Shown: positions 58,201 to 64,000 of the stretch, one piece after another
Numbering within the stretch: the first letter of the stretch is position 1
How the letters are laid out: every line of letters starts with the position of its first letter
Origin: Segatella paludivivens DSM 17968 = JCM 13650
GTDB lineage: Bacteria; Bacteroidota; Bacteroidia; Bacteroidales; Bacteroidaceae
Direction of reading: 5' to 3'
Length of the DNA stretch: 64,000 bases
Assembly (NCBI RefSeq): GCF_000373185.1
Contig: NZ_KB890684.1
Span: forward strand, 62,001-126,000
Notes under the pieces: model-generated
Seen by the model: the letters and a program-made list of their open reading frames with translations, nothing else
Database searches by the model: none
Told to the model about the DNA's origin: nothing
Position numbers and translations under genes: made by a program

Positions 58201-58850
58201 ATACTATTGGTAGTACTTATCAAGAAAGTTTGAGATATTTAAACGATTGGGTTAATGTCAATTGTGAAATTCTGCCTGTTGAGGAAAAGCTTCTGGTTGC
58301 TCAAGATGTAAACGGTGATATAAAAACTGAGATTTTTGCAGATTGTGTTTTATTAGCTTGCAGGGATGGGTATATATTGATATCGGATGATTGGAATCTT
58401 TCATTCCAGACATGCTCTAATCTAAAAATAATCACAAGTGAAACATTTTTAAAAGTTATTGAAAATAATGGTGATAATATTAATGATATATATCACAAGT
58501 TACAATATGTGGGGATAAAATTTAATGCTACTCAGATGTATTCTGAATATCAAAAGTATCGAGTGGGTAATGAGAATATTTTCGAGTGTTGTTTAGAAAC
58601 AATTCAGAATAATCCCATGATATGGCAGGATGTTATAGATTTGTGCCATCTAATAACAATAAATAAATTCCAATTGCCATCAGATATGCAAAGTGTTACA
58701 ACTATCTTTACTAGGATGTTAACAAATATGGATTTGGATACAACAATGGAAATACGAGCATTTATCGTAAATAAATATAAAATTGAAGTGCTGGCAAGAC
58801 GTTACATGCTAGAAAGTTTTGATAATGCTAGGCTAATAATTCAATCATAG
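55248..58850 (+). CDS. Large conflict-system-type protein: TPR repeats, GreA/B-C-like domain and C-terminal PIN
   Basis: 1200 residues from the ATG at 55248; a TTG two codons earlier is not preferred. The N-terminal 40 residues are hydrophobic (ASLIALLLVVPSAWTPM), followed by a charged coiled-coil-like segment to about 170. Residues about 170-720 are helical repeats of TPR type (LDLVYRYAIDRKNVA, YALEIQEYNEAIEVYE). Residues about 745-810 contain AIGKSKGETFID, which resembles the C-terminal domain of GreA/GreB (LxGKxxGDxV). Residues about 905-1060 look like a PIN nuclease: VLDIMSMWLFAYL with the first Asp, then FADCVLLACRDGYILISDD with further acids. This combination has been described as TPR-GreAB-C-PIN conflict proteins. 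It is likely an RNase effector that becomes active on infection; the trigger is unknown. Confidence 0.65.
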   Translation: MSNKLIYIKASLIALLLVVPSAWTPMFLTWVANIVCEYFIGRYLDTKLGKKDRDVISLAYKKASKRFSKEFKSKLISDKSSIKHNLEDIINAIKKGELDLDSSDDMNTFNDLFKKEMNKFERGRNIVNSYLIPAIDKRTKTIEEKIDMLQDKLSSQVNSILLEFIKKYEDNVFRLKIKSALDVLKKLEDVLNENPEAKKCYGLFTLIKLEKGKCELYFVPKDAYQDLKYVRKSMSTDKTYEYFLQAAFYSKNIDDEVIAYAQQTIDEERSLPIAYFIICCYTGNIEENIKKIPKDILSNINFKSYIYQWFVDHYDKSEVIKKYVPFKYDNIPDDLNFNNLEEWKFIVSLLMTEKLQCEDFDNDGYPFIPEIINNHIAILEKFEQLVQKTEISNRLNQVNVYYKYLMFITTRDNKWFNEIIKIKLQDDFTNRLKANAYYISGDAEQAYNLISQDKDECSMRHKVWFAIKWNNENRIKDAIKQFASVIGFKQDQDIYIVFNALRKYSFLAKDNDVSDVIIEAYYKEGYKAIILSELIKLLKGNIIDIEKLKKMCDNISGLSLAITCHLLSLANETEFALDTLSKHINKDKPSPTLTIYLYILAETKTHKDEFRKICKNLRDKYNFVNFAFLDLEGLYALEIQEYNEAIEVYEIFKKAFPLGEYMMARYVHALAFGNRRDDIEAQIKDIISINYTNNVVLIYVANSLLKQRFYQEALDLVYRYAIDRKNVAVRSFYFQMRLDYVEENNLIFIEPLKVEEGFIVRCKYGKEAVEFIAAMDSKYENAIGKSKGETFIDSEKTLLTISLIGNKYCALYQEISDESLKNNNPYKDFKVMDVKDLGGTAILDMIEKETEQYNVDAKIGFTTLVGDYKRRKLPLLILMNNDVVMSAHDLLFSKFRIYVDPIEKYKQLLDEYYQEHKVTHFVLDIMSMWLFAYLSKKHGIKFSNKFVISKRQAECIKYSLEELQVTASSVNHLYFYSIFSQDYVDTIGSTYQESLRYLNDWVNVNCEILPVEEKLLVAQDVNGDIKTEIFADCVLLACRDGYILISDDWNLSFQTCSNLKIITSETFLKVIENNGDNINDIYHKLQYVGIKFNATQMYSEYQKYRVGNENIFECCLETIQNNPMIWQDVIDLCHLITINKFQLPSDMQSVTTIFTRMLTNMDLDTTMEIRAFIVNKYKIEVLARRYMLESFDNARLIIQS

Positions 58851-58856
58851 TTATCT

Positions 58857-59156
58857 TTATGATTTAGCTCTCTGTTTAGGAAGTAGCTTCGCATCTTGCA
58901 GTTTTCGTCCAAGTACATCATCTTTGGCTAAAGCAAGAATATCAGGATCAAGTCCTAATGCAATGAGTACTCTAAAGTAGCTACCCATGGCAACAGATTC
59001 ATCGCCAGCTTCAATCTTAACGATTGTATTGCGTCCAAGTGAAGTGCGTTGCGCCATCTCTTGTGATGTGATATTACGACGAAGACGAGCTAACCTAATT
59101 TGGTTTCCCATCTCTTGCAATGATCTTTCTTGTTTTGGTAATAACGGACGTTTCAT
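58857..59156 (-). CDS. HipB-like XRE-family regulator, orphan
   Basis: 99 residues. Residues about 18-75 form an XRE helix-turn-helix (MGNQIRLARLRRNITSQEM), and LALAKDDVLGRKLQD is the conserved tail of HipB-like antitoxins. No hipA lies next to it; the GyrI-like gene upstream is unrelated. The promoter overlaps a TTTGAAATATCAAA palindrome (59199-59212), as expected for self-repression. It converges with the large PIN gene, six bases apart. It may be a leftover of a lost hipBA pair or a free regulator. Confidence 0.82.
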   Translation of the reverse strand: MKRPLLPKQERSLQEMGNQIRLARLRRNITSQEMAQRTSLGRNTIVKIEAGDESVAMGSYFRVLIALGLDPDILALAKDDVLGRKLQDAKLLPKQRAKS

Positions 59157-59181
59157 ATCGAATAATGTTTATTATTGTGTG

Positions 59182-59212
59182 CAAATATAGTTATATTGTT
59201 TGAAATATCAAA
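59182..59212 (-). promoter_or_regulatory. Promoter with overlapping operator for the HipB-like gene
   Basis: Minus strand: TTTG (59209-59212), 19 bases, TATATTTG (59182-59189). The -33 end is inside the palindrome TTTGAAATATCAAA (59199-59212). A second one, AATATCAA/TTGATATT, is at 59205-59226. Confidence 0.7.
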
Positions 59213-59266
59213 CATTATTGATATTTGTTTTGTTTTAATAAAGAAAAATATACCTTGCATACTTAT

Positions 59267-59722
59267 CTACACAATAGGCACGCATAGCTCGCATAAGTGC
59301 TTTCTAATCATTTTCATAGCATATCGCTCAATGATCGGTCTTGAAAAATCTAGAGTATATCCAAGTGTTGATATTTCCGTAAACATTGTCGACCAAGCCT
59401 GTTGTATGGATTTAGTGGTATGAGCAACAGTAAATACACAATATTTGCCACCATTAAGTTTCCTGGTAAGAACACCGTTATCATCTGTATGAAAATCATT
59501 TGAAACAACTAAACAGGCATCATAACGACAACTTTCAGGTGCAGTTACTTCAGGATTGTCTAGGGCGATGCCTAATATAATAGAATCGTCGTTTAGGCAG
59601 TTTGTTTGTTTTGCCCATGACTTCAATTGTTCCATCACAGCTTTGCATTCTATGCCGTAAGCTCCGGTTCTTCTCATATAAGCTATTGTGCAAGGCTGCA
59701 TTGTTTCAGTTCTTGTATCCAT
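59267..59722 (-). CDS. GyrI-like / AraC effector-binding domain protein
   Basis: 151 residues with one GyrI-like small-molecule binding domain: two halves with CTIAYMRRTGAYG and GIALDNPEV, and the C-terminal YAMKMIRKHLCELCVPI. There is no DNA-binding domain, so it is a stand-alone effector-binding protein rather than a full AraC regulator. Members bind or hydrolyse small drug-like molecules. It has its own promoter at 59748-59778. Ligand and role are unknown. Confidence 0.8.
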   Translation of the reverse strand: MDTRTETMQPCTIAYMRRTGAYGIECKAVMEQLKSWAKQTNCLNDDSIILGIALDNPEVTAPESCRYDACLVVSNDFHTDDNGVLTRKLNGGKYCVFTVAHTTKSIQQAWSTMFTEISTLGYTLDFSRPIIERYAMKMIRKHLCELCVPIV

Positions 59723-59747
59723 TTTAATTTATCTATAATTATTTCTG

Positions 59748-59778
59748 CAAATGTATAACATAATATTATCTGCGCAAA
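59748..59778 (-). promoter_or_regulatory. Promoter of the GyrI-like gene
   Basis: Minus strand: TTTG (59775-59778), 19 bases, TACATTTG (59748-59755), matching consensus. Confidence 0.7.
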
Positions 59779-60154
59779 ATGAATTTTAAAATAATTTAAA
59801 TAGTATCGACGAATCAGTACCACTGTATCACTTGAATCTGTATCAACGTTCATTTTGCTTCTATCCATTCAGTTAAACTACTTATCATTGCACAGAGTAA
59901 GGCAGAACTAAACAGTATGGTACTGATATAGCGCTATCGTCAAAAAATGTGTCAATTACGTGAAAAATTCCTCCAAAAGAGGTATGTTTTCAGATTTTGT
60001 TGCTACTTTTGCTATGTCAGTAGTTTGCTATATTAGTTTATTTCGCAGCACTAAGATAGATGAAATTTCTGGCATGATCAAGTGTAAGTAAACTTTTGTA
60101 TATCAAACACTTGCGCTATTTATAAATAAAAACACTGCGGAATTAAGGATAAAT
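59779..60154. other. Intergenic region before nitroreductase
   Basis: 376 bases. A plus-strand TACTTTTG is near 60004 and AAGGATAA precedes the nitroreductase start. No RNA or repeat was recognised. Confidence 0.45.
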
Positions 60155-60691
60155 ATGAAAGCAATAGAGAATAGAAGAAGCATAAGAAAATACAAAGACC
60201 AACCAATTGATGAAAAATTGCTTCTTGAGATAATTAGAAATGCATCACTCGCACCTTCAGGAAATAATACACAACCTTGGAATTATATTATTGTTGATAA
60301 TCTTGAAACGAGAAAGGAAATATCTATTGTTTGTCATAATCAAAAATGGATGAATACTGCGCCTGTTTTTATTGTATGTGTTGCAGACATTAAGTGTAGA
60401 GTAAAAGAAACTGAGAAAATAAATTTGGATGAGGAAACAAGTATTTTTGAATTAAAACAAATAATTAGAGATACAGCAATATCTATAGAACATTTAGTTA
60501 TAGAGGCAACAGAGCAAGGCTTAGGGACTTGTTGGGTAGCATGGTATGAGCAAAAAGAAATAAGACCATTATTAGGAATACCAAATGATAAATTTGTTGT
60601 TGGAATAATAACGATTGGGTATTCAGATGAGCATCCAAAACAAAGACCTAGAAGGAATATAGAGGATATAATACATAGAAATAGATGGTAG
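60155..60691 (+). CDS. Nitroreductase family flavoprotein
   Basis: 178 residues. The FMN phosphate-binding NRRSIRKYKDQPI is at the N-terminus, APSGNNTQPWNYIIV follows, and GLGTCWVAWYEQKEI with GYSDEHPKQRPRR are the C-terminal FMN motifs. It reduces nitro or quinone-like substrates with NAD(P)H; the true substrate is unknown. It stands alone between the GyrI-like gene and the hip operon. Confidence 0.9.
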   Translation: MKAIENRRSIRKYKDQPIDEKLLLEIIRNASLAPSGNNTQPWNYIIVDNLETRKEISIVCHNQKWMNTAPVFIVCVADIKCRVKETEKINLDEETSIFELKQIIRDTAISIEHLVIEATEQGLGTCWVAWYEQKEIRPLLGIPNDKFVVGIITIGYSDEHPKQRPRRNIEDIIHRNRW

Positions 60692-60810
60692 GGTTTCTTG
60701 CCTTATACTAACAAATAGGAGGGGAGTGAAGCGCAAAGATTATATTGTTGATTTCACTTGATTGACTTTCAACAGCAAGTATTCCTGGTAACCGTATGTT
60801 TGTTTAATAA

Positions 60811-60910
60811 TATATCATTTCGGGTATATTGTTATGAAATATATAATAAAATATACCCATTGTGGTATAAAATCAAAAATAACTTGTATATTTGTACCCG
60901 AAATGATATA
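60811..60910 (+). promoter_or_regulatory. Nested operator region of the hipBST-like operon
   Basis: A perfect 16-bp inverted repeat, TATATCATTTCGGGTA (60811-60826) and its complement at 60895-60910, flanks an inner repeat GGGTATATT (60822-60830) / AATATACCC (60850-60858). The -7 element TATATTTG is at 60887-60894, touching the right arm. HipB dimers bound to both arms could loop or bridge the DNA; the gene starts at 60915. Confidence 0.75.
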
Positions 60911-60914
60911 ATAT

Positions 60915-61124
60915 ATGGTTATGAATAATTTATCACCTATAGTAAAATCACTGCGTAAGCAGTATAACATAACACAGGAAGAACTTTCGTTGAAGTCGGG
61001 TGTTGGTTTACGCTTTGTTCGAGATTTAGAACAGGGTAAAGAATCGTTGCGTTTGGATAAAGTTAATCAGTTGCTTAATTTCTTCAACTACGAAGTAACA
61101 GCAACTCCAAAAGTAAAGCCATAG
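60915..61124 (+). CDS. hipB: HipB-like XRE antitoxin
   Basis: 69 residues (67 if the Met at 60921 is used). It has one XRE helix-turn-helix, SLRKQYNITQEELSLKSGV, and the typical LEQGKESLRLDKVNQLLNFF. Four bases separate it from the next gene. It represses the operon through the inverted repeats upstream and probably takes part in toxin control. It is shorter than E. coli HipB. Confidence 0.87.
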   Translation: MVMNNLSPIVKSLRKQYNITQEELSLKSGVGLRFVRDLEQGKESLRLDKVNQLLNFFNYEVTATPKVKP

Positions 61125-61128
61125 AATT

Positions 61129-61467
61129 ATGAGACAAGCCAATGTATATTATAAAAATATGCTGTCAGGGGTCTTGACAGAAAGCGATGAAGGTTATGAA
61201 TTCTGTTACCTTTCAGACTATTTGTCGTTGGAAAATGCTAAACCAGTGAGTTTGACATTACCTTTGCAAGAACAGACCTTTAAAAGTAGTGTGTTGTTTC
61301 CATTCTTTGACGGATTGATACCTGAAGGATGGTTGCTTGATATTGCTACTCGTAACATGGACATTAGCATATTGGATCGTATGTCTCTCTTATTGGTTTG
61401 TTGTAAGGATTGTATCGGAGCAGTAAGCATTGAAGCTATTCAAGAAAAGGAGGAAGGTCATGTGTAA
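61129..61467 (+). CDS. hipS: HipS-like protein (HipA N-terminal subdomain)
   Basis: 112 residues matching the first N-terminal subdomain of HipA (couple_hipA): ESDEGYEFCYLSDYL, SLTLPLQEQTF, LFPFFDGLIPEGWLLD, and CIGAVSIE. It exists as its own gene, as in the three-gene HipBST system where HipS is the antitoxin of the HipT kinase. It overlaps hipT by eight bases (61460-61467). Confidence 0.83.
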   Translation: MRQANVYYKNMLSGVLTESDEGYEFCYLSDYLSLENAKPVSLTLPLQEQTFKSSVLFPFFDGLIPEGWLLDIATRNMDISILDRMSLLLVCCKDCIGAVSIEAIQEKEEGHV

Positions 61468-62401
61468 ATGTTTGTATTGTTATAAGCCACTTAAGAAAGG
61501 CGAAAAAGATATGCATCCTGGTTGTATAGCAAAGTTTTTCGGAACTACTGTTATGCCAACTTTGGATTATACAACTGAGCATTTGGAAGAACTTGCAAAA
61601 CAGGTGATACAAGACCAAACATCTCTTACGGGTGTTCAGTCTAAGTTATCTTTGAATTTAAATGAGCATGAGGGTAGTAACAGATTGACTATTGTGGGGT
61701 TATGGGGCGGATATATCTGTAAACCACAGACAACAACCTATGAACAAATGCCAGAAGTAGAGGATCTAACAATGCACCTTGCAGAGTTGGCCAAGATTCA
61801 AGTAGTACCTCATACATTGATGCGAATGGCAGACAGATCTATCTGTTATTTTACGCGACGTATTGACAGAACTTCGGATGGTGAAAAGTTGGCTATGGAA
61901 GATATGTGTCAACTCACGGAGAGACAAACTGAGCATAAGTATAAGAGTAGTTATGAACGCATTGGAAAAGCTGTGATTCAGTATTCATCTGTTCCTATCA
62001 TGGATGTAACCAATTTCTTTGAAATAGTATTATTCTCATGGCTGGTTGGTAATAACGATATGCATCTAAAGAATTTTTCGCTGTATGAACCAGAAGAGAA
62101 TGTAATTCGTTTAACACCAGCTTATGATTTGCTTAATGCAATAATTGTCAATCCAAAGGATGATGAAGAGATGGCCTTGACTTTGAACGGGAAAAAGAAA
62201 AAACTGAAGAAAGACGATTTTATAAAATTCGCAGAAAGTCTAGGCATAGAAAAAATTATAGCAGGACGCCTTATCAATAAATATATAAAGCTTTTGCCTA
62301 AGTTTAAAGATCTTATTTTTGATTCTTTTTTGAATGAAGAATTGCAAAAGGACTATTTTAAGTTGCTGAACGAAAGACTAGATAGGCTTAGATTGAAATA
62401 A
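61460..62401 (+). CDS. hipT: HipT-like serine/threonine kinase toxin
   Basis: 313 residues from the ATG at 61460, preceded by a strong AGGAGG; an earlier in-frame start lies within hipS and is not used. The N-terminus has a zinc-ribbon-like CLYC...HPGC (residues 4-22). TSLTGVQSK resembles the self-phosphorylated loop (SxxGxQ). The catalytic loop is NNDMHLKNFSL near residue 197 and the metal site AYDLL near 221. Relatives phosphorylate aminoacyl-tRNA synthetases (TrpS for E. coli HipT, GltX for HipA) and stop translation. The target here is not known. It needs hipS and hipB for control. Confidence 0.85.
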   Translation: MCKCLYCYKPLKKGEKDMHPGCIAKFFGTTVMPTLDYTTEHLEELAKQVIQDQTSLTGVQSKLSLNLNEHEGSNRLTIVGLWGGYICKPQTTTYEQMPEVEDLTMHLAELAKIQVVPHTLMRMADRSICYFTRRIDRTSDGEKLAMEDMCQLTERQTEHKYKSSYERIGKAVIQYSSVPIMDVTNFFEIVLFSWLVGNNDMHLKNFSLYEPEENVIRLTPAYDLLNAIIVNPKDDEEMALTLNGKKKKLKKDDFIKFAESLGIEKIIAGRLINKYIKLLPKFKDLIFDSFLNEELQKDYFKLLNERLDRLRLK

Positions 62402-62424
62402 TGATATTATTGAATACATAAAAA

Positions 62425-62457
62425 AATAAGCGTCACAGATAATCTGCAACGCTTATT
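62425..62457. terminator. Bidirectional terminator between hipT and the RNase G gene
   Basis: 9-bp stem AATAAGCGT (62425-62433) / ACGCTTATT (62449-62457), flanked by A on the left and T on the right, so it works for both convergent genes. Confidence 0.85.
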
Positions 62458-62458
62458 T

Positions 62459-64000
62459 TTATTTTGTTTCTATTTCTTCTTTCATATCAATGAACTCGCC
62501 CTTGCTATCATAAAATTCATATTGCAAGAAAGCCAGTTTTTGAGAAGGAATGATATGCACACCAAATCCATATTTTAATTGCCATTTACGTTTCAAGGAA
62601 ATTAATCCCTTGTCAATATATGCAGCAACATACGGATGAACATGCAAATAGAATTTAGAGACGCCAATCTTGTTGATTAGGTTGTCTATTTTTCTCTCAA
62701 GTTGATCTGTAAATAAAATGCTAGACTTTATTTTACCTGATCCATTACATGTAGGACAAGTCTCGTCAACATTAACGTCCATTGCTGGACGTACTCGCTG
62801 ACGCGTAATCTGCATTAAACCAAATTTACTTAGTGGCAGAATATTGTGCCTTGCTCTATCTTTCTGCATATTTTTACACATGCGTTCATAAAGCATTTGT
62901 CTGTCTTCAGCCAAGTTCATGTCAATAAAATCGACGACTATGATTCCTCCCATATCTCTTAGTCTCAATTGTCTTGCCAATTCATCGGCTGCACCAAGGT
63001 TTACATCCAAGGCATTCGCTTCCTGTCCATTTTCAGATCTTGAACGATTTCCACTATTTACATCTACAACATGCAATGCCTCAGTATGCTCAATAATTAG
63101 ATAAGCGCCATGCTTATAATTTATTGTCTTACCAAAGCTTGACTTAATCTGTTTTGTAACGTTGAAGTTGTCGAAGATTGGAACTTTACCTGTGTAAAGT
63201 TTAACAATACTAGCCTTATCAGGTGAGATAAGGGTTACGTAATGTTTTAGCTCTTCAAATACATCTTCGTCGTTAACATAAATATTTTCGAAACTAGGAT
63301 TAAACAAGTCGCGTATCATCGCAATGGCTCTTCCTGTTTCTTCAAATGCTAATTGTGGTCGCTTTTGATTTTTTTGAACTTTTGCAATAGCGTCCTCCCA
63401 ACGTTTTGCAAGCACTTTAAGTTCTGTATCAAGTTCAGCAACCCTTTTGCCTTCAGCTACGGTCCTAACGATAACACCGCAGTTTTTAGGCTTAATGCTG
63501 TAGATGAGCTGTTTTAGTCTGGCACGCTCTTCACCACTTTTAATTTTTGACGATACAGAAACCTTATCTCCAAATGGAATAAGAACTAAAAATCTTCCAG
63601 CAAAAGACAATTCTCCTGTGAGTCTTGGTCCCTTTGTCGAAATAGGTTCTTTAACAATTTGTACTAAAACATCTTGTCCAACAGTTAATGTCTGTTGAAT
63701 GCTACCATCTTTTTTTAGATCAGGTTGCTTTGATGCTTTATTGAATAGAAAAGGTTTTCTTCTGTCACTGTCTACCTGTTTAAGGTATTTACTATAAGAG
63801 TTAAATTGACTACCTAAGTCAAGATAATGAAGAAAAGCGTCGCGTTCATAACCTACATCTACAAAGCAAGCGTTAAGTCCCGGCATGAGTTTCTTAACTT
63901 TTGCAGCATAAATGTTACCTACAGAAAAAGATGCCTGTCTTGGCTCATTCTGATACTCTACAAGGTTTTTGTCCTCCAGCAGAGCAATCGAAATCTCTTT
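62459..64000 (-). CDS. rng: Ribonuclease G/E family protein (5' end outside window)
   Basis: Open to the right edge: the frame continues past the Met at 63886 to base 64000 with KEISIALLEDKNLVEYQ and SVGNIYAAKV, the normal N-terminus of RNase G, so only the first few codons are missing. It has an S1 domain (LNACFVDVGYERDAFLHY), the RNase H-like/DNase I-like catalytic domain with IVVDFIDMN and its metal-binding Asp, and a zinc link TCPTCNGSG. It processes 5S and 16S rRNA and decays mRNA. A length of about 530 residues is usual for RNase G in Bacteroidetes, lacking the long RNase E tail. Confidence 0.92.
   Translation of the reverse strand, partial: KEISIALLEDKNLVEYQNEPRQASFSVGNIYAAKVKKLMPGLNACFVDVGYERDAFLHYLDLGSQFNSYSKYLKQVDSDRRKPFLFNKASKQPDLKKDGSIQQTLTVGQDVLVQIVKEPISTKGPRLTGELSFAGRFLVLIPFGDKVSVSSKIKSGEERARLKQLIYSIKPKNCGVIVRTVAEGKRVAELDTELKVLAKRWEDAIAKVQKNQKRPQLAFEETGRAIAMIRDLFNPSFENIYVNDEDVFEELKHYVTLISPDKASIVKLYTGKVPIFDNFNVTKQIKSSFGKTINYKHGAYLIIEHTEALHVVDVNSGNRSRSENGQEANALDVNLGAADELARQLRLRDMGGIIVVDFIDMNLAEDRQMLYERMCKNMQKDRARHNILPLSKFGLMQITRQRVRPAMDVNVDETCPTCNGSGKIKSSILFTDQLERKIDNLINKIGVSKFYLHVHPYVAAYIDKGLISLKRKWQLKYGFGVHIIPSQKLAFLQYEFYDSKGEFIDMKEEIETK

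Noticed and set aside
59267..59868. Full-length AraC-type regulator on the minus strand
   Set aside because: The frame has only the effector-binding half; the region upstream is a promoter and contains no HTH.
61430..61459. Longer N-terminus for HipT
   Set aside because: It starts with a non-ATG codon inside hipS; ATG 61460 follows a perfect AGGAGG.

Overview
This window looks like chromosomal DNA of a Bacteroidales bacterium, most likely Prevotella or a close relative. The evidence is: AT-rich sequence with few Shine-Dalgarno sites; many upstream regions carrying the Bacteroidetes promoter pattern TTTG-N19-21-TAnnTTTG; a fused FeoA-FeoB; a DUF5103 protein; a long PPi-dependent phosphofructokinase; and an arabinose locus run by a NUDIX-type AraR. 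The species assignment is inference.

Layout. (1) 1-6.9 kb is a defence-type island: the end of an AAA ATPase gene with an overlapping TOPRIM-like partner, two different HEPN-domain genes, a tRNA-like element placed directly in front of the second HEPN gene, an AbiJ-like abortive infection gene, and a PD-(D/E)XK nuclease gene. (2) 7.3-12.4 kb holds a secreted C10 protease with BspA-like repeats, a umuDC error-prone polymerase pair, and two tandem reverse-rubrerythrin genes with identical products. (3) 12.4-28.8 kb is housekeeping: DUF5103, FeoAB, a YgiQ radical SAM protein, a four-gene envelope operon (small protein, PlsC-like acyltransferase, amidase/golvesin protein, small protein), pfp, a GH25 lysozyme, PrmA, a Tyr/Gly-rich secreted protein and a FadL-type porin. 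A small RNA candidate follows. (4) 29.2-45.1 kb is a sugar region on the minus strand. It carries GalM, an SSS symporter, AraR, AraD, AraA, AraB, GH51, transketolase and RpiB, then GalK, an MFS sugar transporter and a second GalM. (5) 45.2-50.0 kb has grpE-dnaJ-folC and an ABC-F ATPase. (6) 50.3-62.4 kb is accessory DNA: a replication-initiator-like gene followed by 22-bp iteron-like repeats and a long inverted repeat, a two-helix small membrane protein next to an HNH nuclease, a 1200-residue TPR/GreAB-C/PIN conflict protein, an orphan HipB-like regulator, a GyrI-like domain protein, a nitroreductase, and a hipB-hipS-hipT toxin-antitoxin operon. (7) The right edge cuts an RNase G/E gene.

How the genes work together. 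In the arabinose locus GH51 frees L-arabinose, the symporter imports it, GalM interconverts anomers, and AraA, AraB and AraD convert it to D-xylulose 5-phosphate. Transketolase and RpiB feed that into the pentose phosphate pathway, and PPi-PFK links to glycolysis. The two accessory regions both look like places where defence and selfish modules accumulate. The most unusual observations are the tRNA-like element with a UCA-type anticodon loop fused to the front of a HEPN gene, the iteron/inverted-repeat block next to a Rep-like gene, and the density of RNA-cleaving effector folds (three HEPN, one PIN).
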